Below are positions 35,401 to 45,712 of a stretch of 60,590 nt of DNA, one piece after another; within the stretch, counting starts at the first letter, position 1, and each line of letters begins with the position of its first letter. The DNA comes from Nitrincola sp. A-D6 (GTDB taxonomy: Bacteria; Pseudomonadota; Gammaproteobacteria; Pseudomonadales; Balneatricaceae), in assembly GCF_000764495.1 (NCBI RefSeq), contig NZ_JRLB01000025.1, positions 1 to 60,590 on the forward strand, written 5' to 3'. The position numbers were made by a program, and so were the translations under genes. The notes below the pieces were generated by a model that saw nothing but the letters and a program-made list of their open reading frames with translations, was not told where the DNA came from and made no database searches.

Positions 35401-36158
35401 ATGGAGCTTGAGCTCACTACCCTGTTGTTATTGATGCTGGCAGCCTTGGCTGCGGGCTTTATTGACGCCATAGCCGGTGGCGGTGGACTGATTACGCTAC
35501 CGGCACTGCTTGCCACCGGCATGCCGCCAGCTATGGCTCTGGCCACCAACAAATTGCAAAGTTGCTTTGGTTCCTTTACGGCTACTCTTTATTTCTGGCG
35601 CCAGGGCTGATCCAGTTAAATACAATGTGGCCTCATATCCTCTGCACTTTTGGTGGCAGCGTGATAGGCACCTTGCTAATCCAACGCATGGACTCCGGCT
35701 TTCTCAGCAAACTACTGCCTTTTCTACTGATCGGCTTTTCCCTCTATTTTTTACTTTCACCCCGAATCAGCAATGATGACAGCCAGCAACGTATCACTCC
35801 CTTAGCCTTTGCCTTTCTGATCGGCACCAGTGTTGGCTTTTATGACGGTTTTTTTGGCCCGGGAACGGGCTCTTTTTTTGCTATAGCCTTTGTTGCCCTG
35901 GCCGGGTACGGCTTGGCTAAAGCCACCGCGCATACTAAACTACTTAACTTCACATCCAATATCGCCTCATTGATATTTTTTGCACTTGGCGGCCATGTTC
36001 TCTGGTCAGCCGGGCTAGCCATGGCAGTTGGGCAATATCTGGGCGCTCGTGTAGGGTCGCGTATGGTTGTCAGCCACGGAGTGAAGTTAATCCGTCCATT
36101 ACTGGTTGGCATCTCACTACTGATCAGCCTACGATTGCTATGGCAACACTATTTTTGA
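35401..36158 (+). CDS. TSUP/TauE-SafE family permease, frame broken near 35604
   Basis: The start reads [36 protein letters not shown], the TSUP signature with a second copy later ([20 protein letters not shown]). About eight membrane segments are expected. The frame is lost at CAGGGCTGATC; one more C reads [16 protein letters not shown] and gives 252 residues, a normal length. These permeases export or import small sulfur or organic anions; the substrate is unknown. It starts 11 bases after the peptidase gene. Confidence 0.82.
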
Positions 36159-36192
36159 CGCCTTAAACACCTGTTGTTCGGAGAACAATCCC

Positions 36193-36810
36193 ATGACTAG
36201 CTTACAACGCCTTACCTGGCTCCTGTTTCTGATCGGCCTATTCAGTCACAGCGCAATGGCTCAAACCGGAGAGTTTCGAATTCTTGCAACACCCGATGTA
36301 CTCAACTCAGAGGAAGGGGGTGAAATACTGAAAATCTATATTCCACCAGGCTGGCACACTGTACATAAAGAATGGCTGGATGGCCGCGGCGTAAAAGAAG
36401 TGGTTCCTGCTGACCAGACCATTATCAACTGGCGGGAAATGCTCGCCATTCAGCTCATTGATAACCTGCGCATGTCACCAGAAGATTACCTTGCCCAACT
36501 GCGCGAGGCATTGCAAAGTAGCTGTGACTTTAGTCATTTCAGAATTCTGTCCGGCGGTCGTTCAAGCGCTCATGCCGAGACAACACAGATCAGTTGGTGC
36601 GGTCAGGTCGCAGGTGCTAAATGGGGTGAAATTGTTCTAAGCCGTATTATTTCGGGAGAAAACACAGTCTACAGCTTAAATAAATCCTGGCGAACCATTC
36701 CCTTCCGCTCGGTTGAAAGCATTGCTTTACCGGAGGAAGAAATCCAGTACTGGTCCACTCTGCTTAAATACAGTGAATTGTGCGATATGCGCAAAGAGGA
36801 GTGCCGATAG
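36193..36810 (+). CDS. Exported protein of unknown function
   Basis: A clear signal peptide ends at HSAMAQ, leaving a mature protein of about 180 residues with no membrane segment. Noticeable stretches are IYIPPGWHTVHKEW and SSCDFSHFRILSGG, and four cysteines (two near the C-terminus in CDMRKEEC) that may form disulfides in the periplasm. It lies 35 bases after the TSUP gene, followed by an inverted repeat, so it may close that operon. I do not recognise the family. Confidence 0.65.
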   Translation: MTSLQRLTWLLFLIGLFSHSAMAQTGEFRILATPDVLNSEEGGEILKIYIPPGWHTVHKEWLDGRGVKEVVPADQTIINWREMLAIQLIDNLRMSPEDYLAQLREALQSSCDFSHFRILSGGRSSAHAETTQISWCGQVAGAKWGEIVLSRIISGENTVYSLNKSWRTIPFRSVESIALPEEEIQYWSTLLKYSELCDMRKEECR

Positions 36811-36814
36811 TCTT

Positions 36815-36842
36815 AACCAGAAGCATTGCTAATCTTCTGGTT
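36815..36842. terminator. Inverted repeat after the exported protein gene
   Basis: AACCAGAAG (36815-36823) and CTTCTGGTT (36834-36842) form a perfect 9-bp stem with a 10-base loop, 5 bases after the upstream stop. No T-run follows, so termination is plausible but unproven. Confidence 0.45.
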
Positions 36843-36907
36843 AGCTAACAAAAGCTGTTAGAATAGGCAGTTATATATATCTAAAAAACACCAGGAGATA
36901 GTGTTCC

Positions 36908-38311
36908 ATGCAGCGATCTGTTTTCCGCTTTTTTCACCTGGTCCTTGCTGCCCTGCTTTTATTGCCATCAACAGCACTACACGCCAGTCTGGATCTTGGA
37001 CAGTATTTCAAAGATGAACAAGGTAGCACTAATTGGCAGTATGTAGCCAACTTCTCCAGCGGCATCCTGATCATCATCCTGTCACTGGTTGTGTTGGGAT
37101 TGCTGTTGACCTGGCGCAAGGCACATCGTGCCAACCACGAATTGACCCTCATTCGCAATCAACTGGAAGACCGGGTAGAACAGCGTACAGCTGAGCTGAA
37201 AGCGTCAGAGTCTTATGTAGCCAATATACTGCGCTCTTTACCACTTATGCTGGTAGGCCTTAACCCCAAAGGACAGATCACTCACTGGAACCGTCAAGCG
37301 GAAGAAATTGCTGGTGTGACCACCACGAAGGCACTGGGCATGGATCTATGGCAGATTTATCCTACCATCGGTATCAAGCCCGCACAGATAGAGCAAGCAC
37401 TAAACCAGAATGAACCTGTGTATATCAAACAAAGTCAAAGTGGGCTTTACTATTTTAACATCACCATCTACCCACTACAGGGACAGGATGCACAAGGCGT
37501 TGTGATTCTAATTGACGATGTCACCCAGAAGATTCTAGCTGAAAACATGCTGGTACATAATGACAAAATTGCTTCTATGGGTGAGCTCGCAGCGACCATG
37601 GCACATGATATTCATACGCCACTTCAGGCGATACTGTTTGATCTGAGCAGTTTTCAAAGCCTGCTGGCCTCGGGCAAGCTCATGCAGCCGCAGAATGAAA
37701 CAGGCAAAGAAATAGAGCGCCTGAACCACCTGCTCGCTGATGCATCTGAGAAAGGGCGCAATGTAGCTGCAATTATCAATAATTTATTGGCCTTTTCGCG
37801 TCAGCGCAACGATAAAAAACTACCGGCACAAGTGCCGGAGTTACTGGAACATGCGCTACAGCTTGCTAACGACGTACTTATTTCACCTGATGATTTCCGT
37901 TTTAGTAATATACACATTGAAAAACACTTCGATGATAATCTGCCCACACTGCCCTGTTACAACATTGAATTACAGCAAGCCTTTCTCAGCCTTTTCCGGC
38001 ATGCTTTTGATGCCATAACTGAGGCAGAATTACGCGTGACTCCATGCATCCGTATTCATGTTAGCGAGTCCTATGATACGCTGTGGATTCGAATCAATCA
38101 CAATGGCAAAACTTTGTCAGACGAAGAGCAGATGGCCCTGTTTGAGCCCTTCTTCAATAACAATGAAGCCAGCCAGCACACAAATGAAGCTGGTAAGCGC
38201 TTATCGTTTGCTTATTTCATCATTACTGAGCAGCACCAGGGTCATATGGCGGTTACATCAGACTTGGAATCAGGAACAACGTTTCATATGCAGCTTGGTA
38301 CGGGTGGCTGA
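36908..38311 (+). CDS. PAS-domain sensor with an intact H-box but degenerate ATPase motifs
   Basis: The 467-residue protein has a signal-like N-terminus, a membrane segment (about 48-68), a coiled coil, a PAS domain (ILRSLPLMLVGLNPKGQITH, about 110-210), a DHp domain with MAHDIHTPLQAI (His near residue 232), and a HATPase-like domain. In the last, the N-box reads LFRHAFDAI (Asn replaced by His), the G1 position NHNGKT lacks the DxGxG, and the G2 region GKRLSFAYF lacks the glycine run. ATP binding is therefore doubtful; it may act as a phosphatase, phosphotransfer dimer or pseudokinase. No response regulator is adjacent. AGGAG precedes the ATG. Confidence 0.8.
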   Translation: MQRSVFRFFHLVLAALLLLPSTALHASLDLGQYFKDEQGSTNWQYVANFSSGILIIILSLVVLGLLLTWRKAHRANHELTLIRNQLEDRVEQRTAELKASESYVANILRSLPLMLVGLNPKGQITHWNRQAEEIAGVTTTKALGMDLWQIYPTIGIKPAQIEQALNQNEPVYIKQSQSGLYYFNITIYPLQGQDAQGVVILIDDVTQKILAENMLVHNDKIASMGELAATMAHDIHTPLQAILFDLSSFQSLLASGKLMQPQNETGKEIERLNHLLADASEKGRNVAAIINNLLAFSRQRNDKKLPAQVPELLEHALQLANDVLISPDDFRFSNIHIEKHFDDNLPTLPCYNIELQQAFLSLFRHAFDAITEAELRVTPCIRIHVSESYDTLWIRINHNGKTLSDEEQMALFEPFFNNNEASQHTNEAGKRLSFAYFIITEQHQGHMAVTSDLESGTTFHMQLGTGG

Positions 38312-38340
38312 TCAGGCATTACCAAAACAGGGCAGGATAG

Positions 38341-39940
38341 ATGGATAAAGCACTATTAAACATTAAGAACCTGTCAGTTGCCTTTGCCAACTCCCCGGTA
38401 GTTCATCAAGTTAATTTGCATATCCAACCTGGTGAATGTGTTGCACTGGTAGGCGAATCCGGTTCTGGAAAATCAGTAACGGCCTTGTCAGTTCTGCAGT
38501 TACTGCCCTACCCGCTGGCGAGCACCCTCAGGGACAGATACTATTTCAGGGTGAAGATCTGCTTCAGGCTAGTGAATCTAAGATTCGTGCAATTCGTGGC
38601 AATCGCATCAGCATGATTTTCCAGGAGCCCATGACCTCACTCAACCCGCTGCATTGTGTCGAGAAGCAGATTGGAGAAACACTACAATTACATGCCGGCA
38701 TGAACCGCAAACAAGCACGGGTACGAATTCTTGAGCTTTTAGAGCTGGTCGGCATTCCTGAACCGGAAAAGCGCCTTAAACAATATCCACATGAACTATC
38801 CGGCGGCCTGCGTCAGCGTGTCATGATTGCCATGGCGTTGGCAAACGAACCACAACTATTGATTGCAGATGAACCTACCACCGCACTGGATGTTACTATT
38901 CAGCAACAAATTTTAGAGCTACTCAAAAGTTTGCAACAAAAACTGAACATGGCCGTTTTGCTGATCACGCACGATCTGAACATTGTCAGGCGCTATGCCA
39001 ACCGTGTTTGTGTAATGCATCAGGGACGCCAGGTTGAATCATCACCCTGCCAGGTACTGTTTGAGCAACCCCAACACCCCTACACCCGTAAACTCCTGGA
39101 TGCTGAGCCTGCTGGACGACCTGCCGATGTTGCAGACATCACCCACAGGTATTGGAAACCCAGTCTCTTAACGTCTGGTTTCCCATCCATAGCGGCTTAC
39201 TTAAACGTATCAGTGGATATAATAAAGCGGTCAATGATATTAACCTGACCCTGCATCGTGGTGAAACCTTGGGTATTGTGGGTGAGTCTGGTTCCGGCAA
39301 AACCACACTGGCGCTGGCAATCCTGCGCCTGATCCGTTCGGACGGCAGGATAAATTTTGTTGGTCAGGATCTTAACAAACTGGCCCAGAAAGCCATTAGG
39401 CCTTATCGAAAACAGATGCAGATTGTTTTTCAGGACCCCTTTGGCAGTCTAAGTCCACGCATGCTGATTGGTGAATCCATAGCAGAAGGACTGGAAGTTC
39501 ATGGTATTACAGATAAAGCCGACATTGAACAACGCATCTGCCAGGCATTGGAGGATGTGGGCTTACCCACCACTATTCGCAACCGCTATCCGCATGAGTT
39601 TTCCGGGGGACAGCGCCAGAGAATTGCGATTGCCAGAGCGCTGGTGCTTAAGCCAGAACTGATTGTACTCGACGAACCCACATCTGCACTGGATAGAACC
39701 GTACAGAAACAAATTATCGAGTTATTGCGGGATTTACAGGCGCGCTATCAGCTCAGCTACCTGTTTATCAGCCATGACCTGGCTGTTATCAGAGCACTGA
39801 GTCATAGGCTACTGGTTATGAAAGATGGCGTGGCTGTAGAACAAGGAGATGCCGATAGCATTTTTCAAGACCCGCAACACCCCTATACCAAAGAACTGCT
39901 CCTGGCCGCCTTCGGTGACACAGCGCGTCCTTGCGCTTGA
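38341..39940 (+). CDS. yejF: Oligopeptide-type ABC transporter double ATPase (YejF-like), two frame breaks
   Basis: Two ABC ATPase halves lie in one gene. Half one: GESGSGKSVTA (Walker A, about residue 39), FQEPMTSLNP, LSGGLRQRV signature, LLIADEPTTALDV. Half two: GESGSGKTTLA, FQDPFGSLSPR, FSGGQRQRI, LIVLDEPTSALDR. Each half ends in the oligopeptide motif (QHPYTRKLL, QHPYTKELL). Frames break near 38515 and 39150, both consistent with one lost base (P-GEHPQGQILF, and DITHRVLETQSLNVWFP). Corrected length is 533 residues; E. coli YejF has 529. No permease or binding-protein genes adjoin. Confidence 0.85.
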
Positions 39941-39972
39941 AGCTACTTTCCTGACCTGGATCGGCGGTACAA

Positions 39973-39989
39973 GAGCCCAAGGAGGGCTC
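39973..39989. terminator. Short hairpin between the convergent yejF and ppiD genes
   Basis: GAGCCC (39973-39978), a 5-base loop, and GGGCTC (39984-39989) make a perfect 6-bp stem overlapping the ppiD stop. It sits between convergent genes. No T-run follows on either strand. Confidence 0.3.
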
Positions 39990-41867
39990 AGTTGCGCTTA
40001 ACCGTAGCGGACTGGCGTAGACTGTCTACACGGCTCTGATATTCCTGCTGACCCTGAGTAGCACCCAGCAAGGACATCATCAGCGCCATTTCCTCAGCAC
40101 TCAAATCTGCCTCACTTTGCTGTACTGCATCCAACCGGATGATAGCAAAATTACCATCACGCAGCTGCATCAGCTCAAAACCAGGCAGCTGATCACCCTG
40201 CATAGCAAAGGCACGCTGCCGGATTTCAGACGGCACACGCGAGTCACCACGGTCTGCATCAATCACTTCAACCCAATTATAATCATCATTCAGTTGTGCC
40301 AGTGTTTCTCCTGCCTGCAACGCATCCAGCCACTCGGAGGCTTGCTGCTCAAGCTGCTGAGTGGCCTGCGCCGTAATCAATTCCAGCTCCAGCTCATCAC
40401 GTACTTCTTCAAATGTAACCTGACGGCTAGGCAAGTGCTCATGAACCCGCACCACAACCGTACGTTCACGGTCCAGCTCTATAGGCAAACTATTAAGACG
40501 TTCACCTAGCAGGTCAGAACTGAAAGCGGCATCAACGACACGAGAGTTACCTCCCAGTTCACCGGCACCCCCCTCACGGCTGATGGGTTCAGAGCGTTCA
40601 ATAACCAGATCCAGTTCTTCGGCCGGTACAATCAAATCAGCGGCAGAAAACGACAGGTCGGCAAGACGCTCCATCTGCTCCACATAGCGCATCTCGGCAT
40701 CACGCTCAGCAATCTCAAGACGCAAATCATATGCTTCTTGTTCAAATGAGGGCTGTTCTCCCTGGCGTATTCCATCCAGACGGATCAGGTGAAAACCAAA
40801 CTCGGTCTGCACCGGCTCAGACACCTGCCCGACTTCAGTCATATCAAACAACGCATCAGCAAACTCATCAACCAACTCATCCTGAGTCAGATAACCCATA
40901 GAACCACCTTCATTAGCCGAACCAGGGTCATCTGAGTGTTGCTGTGCCAATTCAGCAAAATCAGCACCTGCTTCCAGTTCCAGGGAAATCTCCTGCGCCT
41001 TAGCCAAGGCAGCCAGCTCATCACGTGATTCAGTGGTTTCGATCAGAATATGTGATACCGAGCGCTCTTCTTCGCTTACAAAATCAGCCAGCATCTGCTC
41101 ATAGATACCACGCACTTCATCATCACTTACCAGTGATGGATCTACAAAATCATTTTTATCCAGCATGACATAGTCAAGTACAACCTGCTCAGGCGTCTGC
41201 AAAGACCCTGCGCGCTGTTCGTAAAGTTCACGAATTTCGCTTTCAGATACACTGGTTTCATTCAATACATTCAGCAAGGGCAGTCTGACCCAGGCCAAGT
41301 CACGTTTTTGTTGATCCAGCCTGACAATGCGCTCGATCTCATCCGGTGTACTGAATGCTGACAAGACAAGTGCACTTCGCTCCTGATCAGCCAGCGTTTC
41401 CTTGCGTAACAACTCGCGGTACATCAAGGGTGTAAACCCGGCGTTACGTAATACCATTTCAAATTGATTGCGGTCAAAACGCCCATCTACCTGAAATTCG
41501 GGTGTCGACACAATCAATTGATCCAGCATTTCTTCAGACACAAACAGACCCTGACGATTCGCAGATTGAATCAACAAGGATTGCTCTATCAGGCTTTCCA
41601 ACACTCTGCGCTCTAACAAAGCATCATCCAGCTGTGTCGGGTCAGCATCCGGACCCATTTGCATCAGCAGTTGCCGACGCTGCAAATCAACTCCACGCAT
41701 CAGATCAATAACGGCGATATCTTCACCGTTGACTTCAGCTACAGGCTTTTCCTGGGAGCCCAGGCCTATCAGTGATTCAGCCCCCACAACACAAATGTCA
41801 GTGCGATCAGGCCGACGATGGTCTTGGCAATGATACCTTTTGAGTTATCCCTGATGGTTTGAAGCAT
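39988..41867 (-). CDS. ppiD: Periplasmic peptidyl-prolyl isomerase/chaperone PpiD, frame broken near 41787
   Basis: The true start is the ATG at 41867: MLQTIRDNSKGIIAKTIVGL, then the membrane anchor ALTFVLWG. There the frame is lost at a run of five G; six G would read WGAESLIGLGSQEKPVAEVN and continue to 39988, for 626 residues (E. coli has 623). The SurA-like N domain precedes one parvulin domain (ERSVSHILIETTES and GGSMGYLTQDELVDEFADAL, then EFGFHLIRLDGIRQGEQPSF). PpiD works at the SecYEG exit on periplasmic and outer-membrane proteins. Downstream of hupB, as in E. coli. Confidence 0.92.
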
Positions 41868-41896
41868 TGTTTACATTTCACCTATGGTTGTCATAC

Positions 41897-41926
41897 AAAA
41901 AAAGCGCACCCGTGGGAATGCGCTTT
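41897..41926 (-). terminator. Rho-independent terminator after hupB
   Basis: On the minus strand AAAGCGCA, a 10-base loop and TGCGCTTT are followed by more T to give a T-run of about seven. It lies 28 bases after the HU gene stop and separates it from ppiD. Confidence 0.8.
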
Positions 41927-41953
41927 CTTCTTTCTTCGACCAGAAAGGTCAGT

Positions 41954-42229
41954 TTACTTGTTTACCGCATCTTTCAGAGCCTTTCCGGGCTTGAAAGTTG
42001 GCAAGGTAGCAGCGGCAATTTCAATCGGCTGACCTGTTTGTGGATTGCGACCTGTGCGGGCAGCACGTTCTTTAACCGAGAAGGTCCCAAAACCAACCAG
42101 AGCAACGGATTCGTTGTTCTGTAATGCTTTTGTAACAGCTTCCAGAGTCGCATCCAATGCACGACCTGCAGCTGCTTTAGGTAGATCAGCAGACGCAGCA
42201 ATAGCATCAATCAATTCAGATTTATTCAC
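41954..42229 (-). CDS. hupB: DNA-binding protein HU (beta type)
   Basis: The 91-residue protein is [62 protein letters not shown]. The RNP arm with Pro is intact (RTGRNPQTG). The start codon is GTG, with GGGG about 8 bases upstream; this is unusual but the conserved N-terminus fixes it. It lies between lon and ppiD, the common gammaproteobacterial order, and is followed by a terminator. Confidence 0.95.
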   Translation of the reverse strand: MNKSELIDAIAASADLPKAAAGRALDATLEAVTKALQNNESVALVGFGTFSVKERAARTGRNPQTGQPIEIAAATLPTFKPGKALKDAVNK

Positions 42230-42361
42230 ATTGTTCCCCTTAAATGCATCGTTATTTTGTTCTGTTCGCGTGGTGTGAGCCGTTACGCGTCAGGCCACTT
42301 TATACCAATACTCAGATTCCCGTGTCAACCGAAGAGCCCCATTTTAACAGGGTTCAGACGA

Positions 42362-44805
42362 TTAATGGGTACTTAATTGCCCTGGCTCATTTTTTACGCC
42401 ACTAGTTTCTTTACTAACAATTTCAGTTTCTTGGTCTGAAAGAGGCTCCGGAACCCGGGTCAAAGCAATATCCAGAACCTCATCAATCCATTTTACCGCG
42501 ATTATGTCCAAGTCTGCCTTAATATTTTCAGGTATTTCTTTTAAATCGCGTTTATTTTCATCAGGAATGATCACTGTAGTGATACCACCACGATGGGCTG
42601 CCAGTAATTTCTCTTTCAAACCACCAATCGGCAACACCTGTCCGCGCAGTGTGATCTCACCCGTCATAGCCACGTCTGAACGCACTGGAATGCCTGTCAG
42701 CACTGAAACCAGAGCCGTACACATGCCAATCCCCGCACTGGGTCCATCTTTCGGTGTAGCCCCTTCAGGGACGTGAATATGAATGTCGTGCTTCTCATGA
42801 AAATCAGCACGAATACCCAGTTGCTGTGATCGGTTACGCACAACAGTCAGCGCCGCCTGAATAGACTCTTTCATCACATCGCCAAGTGAACCTGTGTGAA
42901 TCTGACGCCCTTTTCCAGGCACGAGAGCCGCTTCAATGCTGAGAATTTCGCCCCCTACCTGTGTCCAGGCCAGCCCGGTGACATGACCAATCAGATCTTC
43001 CTCTTCGGCTTTCCCATAGCTGTGTTTGTGCACACCGGAATAGTGCTCCAGATTATCAGAGGTTACTTGCTGCAGGTCAGCCGTCATTTTATTCAGCGCA
43101 AACTCCCGCACTGCCTTACGGCAGATTTTGGCTATTTCCCGCTCCAGCCCACGCACACCCGCCTCACGGGTGTAGTAGCGAATCAGATCGAGTATGGCCG
43201 CATCGGTAAACTCCAGTTCACCCGCCTTTAATCCACTTTGCTTGATCTGTTTGGTGATCAGGTATTTTTTAGCAATATTGAGTTTTTCATCCTCGGTATA
43301 CCCCGGTATACGGATGATCTCCATACGATCCAGCAGAGGTCCAGGAATATTCATGGAGTTGGACGTGCAGATAAACAACACATCCGAGAGATCCATGTCT
43401 ACTTCCAGGTAGTGATCGTTAAAGGTGTTATTCTGCTCAGGATCCAACACCTCCAGTAATGCAGAGGATGGATCGCCACGATGGTCCATGCCCATCTTGT
43501 CAATTTCATCCAGCAGGAACAATGGATTTTTAACGCCTGACTTGGTGATTTTCTGCACCAGTTTACCCGGCATAGAACCTATGTAAGTACGACGATGCCC
43601 ACGTATTTCAGCCTCATCACGCACACCACCCAGCGCCATACGCACATATTTGCGATTGGTGGCGCGAGCAATTGATTTACCCAATGAGGTCTTTCCGACC
43701 CCAGGAGGTCCCACCAGGCAGAGGATTGGCCCTTTCAGTTTTTTAACGCGCTTCTGCACCGCCAGGTATTCGACGATGCGCTCTTTCACCTCATCAAGAC
43801 CAAAGTGATCTTCATCAAGAATGGTCTGAGCCCGCTGCATATCCAGGCGAACCTTGGAACGCTTTTTCCAGGGTATTTGTAGCATCCAGTCGATGTAACC
43901 GCGCACCACCGTCGCTTCAGCGCTCATAGGCGACATCATTTGCAGTTTTTTATGTTCTGCAAGTGTCTTTTTCAGCGCATCTTCCGGCATTTCAGCCGCT
44001 TCTATACGTCGACGCAGCTCATCCATATCGCTGCCGCCGCTTTCATCCATATCACCCAGCTCTTTCTGAATAGCCTTCATCTGCTCGTTCAGATAATACT
44101 CACGCTGGCTTTTTTCCATCTGCTTTTTGACCCGGCCACGGATACGCTTTTCAACCTCAACAAGGTCAATTTCAGCTTCCATTTTGGCCATCAAATATTC
44201 GAGGCGCTCACGACTACTGAGCATCTCTAATACCTTCTGCTTTTCATCCAGCTTGAGTGCCATATGTGCAGCCAGGGTGTCAGCCAAGCGTCCGATATCA
44301 TCGATATTCTGCAGGGAGTTCAGCACTTCAGCAGGAATTTTTTTGTTGACCTGAATAAAACGTTCAAACTGATCCAGGGCTGTATGCTTATAGATATCAC
44401 TTTCTGCATCTGTTGCCAGCTCAGTAACCATCACCTCAAGACTGGCTGAAAAACACTCCTCGTCATCTGTCAGGCATGCAATCCGTGCACGGTACTCACC
44501 TTCAACCAGCACTTTGACCGTGCCATCCGGAAGCTTCAGCATCTGTAGTACTGTAGCAACAGTGCCCACATGAAAAAGATCTGAAGCAGAGGCTCATCTT
44601 CGGATGCGCTTTTCTGCGCAACCAGAACTATCTGTTTATCTTGTGCCAGCGCAATATCCAGGGCACGAATCGATTTAGCCCGGCCAACAAATAACGGAAT
44701 GACCATGTGCGGATAAACAACCACATCCCGCAAAGGGAGAACCGGAAGCTCAATAGCAACCTGGCCACTCGGGGCTGTGTCATCTTTTGCTTCAAAGTGA
44801 TCCAT
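42362..44805 (-). CDS. lon: ATP-dependent protease Lon, frame broken near 44580
   Basis: Lon degrades damaged and regulatory proteins. The N domain begins IELPVLPLRDVVVYPHMVIP; the frame is lost at CTTCAGATC, where one more G would read EPLLQDLFHVGTVATVLQML, giving 814 residues. Walker A is GPPGVGKTSLGKS, Walker B LFLLDEIDKMG. The proteolytic domain has the catalytic Ser in TPKDGPSAGIGM and the Lys in PIGGLKEKLLAAHRGGITT. The C-terminal part is standard. It would not be translated as a single protein as printed, so the break is probably a sequence error. Confidence 0.95.
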
Positions 44806-44954
44806 AATTTTGTGCCTCTGTGCTGCGCACCAGCCCGGTTTGAGCTGTGCTCTTTGGATAGTATCAGTCTATGGGGTCAGGACCCAAAAAAAACAAGCCG
44901 TACAGCGATACTCAACTATACGGCCATCTGTTGCAATTTGGAGTATGCGTTGAT

Positions 44955-45548
44955 TTATTTGTAATACGCATTGGCTCTATTACTGTGATCGGTAACGTCT
45001 CTTACAGCCATCAGTCCCGGCACCCGCTCGATCAGGGTTTTCTCAACGCCGTCCTTCAGCGTCAAGTCAACCGCACTGCACCCCTGGCAACCACCGCCAA
45101 ATTGCAGTATAGCAATCTGCCCCTGCTCTTCTTCAACCAGCTCAATTAATTTGACTTCACCACCATGCGCGGCCAGACCTGGATTGATATCGGAATAGAG
45201 AATGTAGTTAATTTGATCCTGCAACGGACTGTCAGCCGATACCTTCGGCATCTTCGCATTAGGTGCCTTGATTGTCAGTTGTCCACCCATACGATCTTCA
45301 GCGAAATCGATGGTGGCTTCTTCTAAAAAAGGCAGGCTGTTACGCTCAAGATAAAAGCGCACCTTTGGCGTTTCCATTACCTCATCTTCAATATTCACTT
45401 CATCTGGCCGACAATAGGCCAGACAGGTTTCAGCGTAAGGCGTTCCTGGCTGAGTCACAAAAAGCCGTACAGCCATACCTTCGACATTCTGTTTTTCAAG
45501 CAAGCCGGCCAAGTATTCCTGGCCACCATCTGTTACGGTAATTATCAT
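44955..45548 (-). CDS. nfuA: Fe/S biogenesis protein NfuA
   Basis: NfuA carries 4Fe-4S clusters to apoproteins. The A-type N domain ([34 protein letters not shown]) is degenerate as usual, and the Nfu domain has [20 protein letters not shown] with the CxxC ligands. I chose the ATG at 45548, giving 197 residues (E. coli 191); 19 extra upstream codons match nothing. The protein ends at a common family tail ([14 protein letters not shown]). Confidence 0.93.
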   Translation of the reverse strand: MIITVTDGGQEYLAGLLEKQNVEGMAVRLFVTQPGTPYAETCLAYCRPDEVNIEDEVMETPKVRFYLERNSLPFLEEATIDFAEDRMGGQLTIKAPNAKMPKVSADSPLQDQINYILYSDINPGLAAHGGEVKLIELVEEEQGQIAILQFGGGCQGCSAVDLTLKDGVEKTLIERVPGLMAVRDVTDHSNRANAYYK

Positions 45549-45683
45549 AGTTTTTACACTCACAACCATCGTGGATATAGTGTAGACAGCATACACCGAA
45601 AACAATTCCGAGTAAATTGATCGGATATTATGCAGACCACCTTAAATTCGTGAATCCATGCCCCGCTCGGCTTCAAAATAGGC

Positions 45684-45689
45684 TATAAT
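45684..45689 (+). promoter_or_regulatory. Possible -10 box before rlmD
   Basis: GGCTATAATCG contains a consensus TATAAT 24 bases before the rlmD start. No good -35 hexamer is seen at 17 bases upstream, so this is only a candidate. Confidence 0.3.
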
Positions 45690-45712
45690 CGCTTTCTTTT
45701 TTTCAGAATAAT

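Noticed and set aside
42362..44805. lon as a true pseudogene
   Set aside because: A single missing G explains the break and both halves are otherwise perfect; the same kind of error is seen in many genes here.
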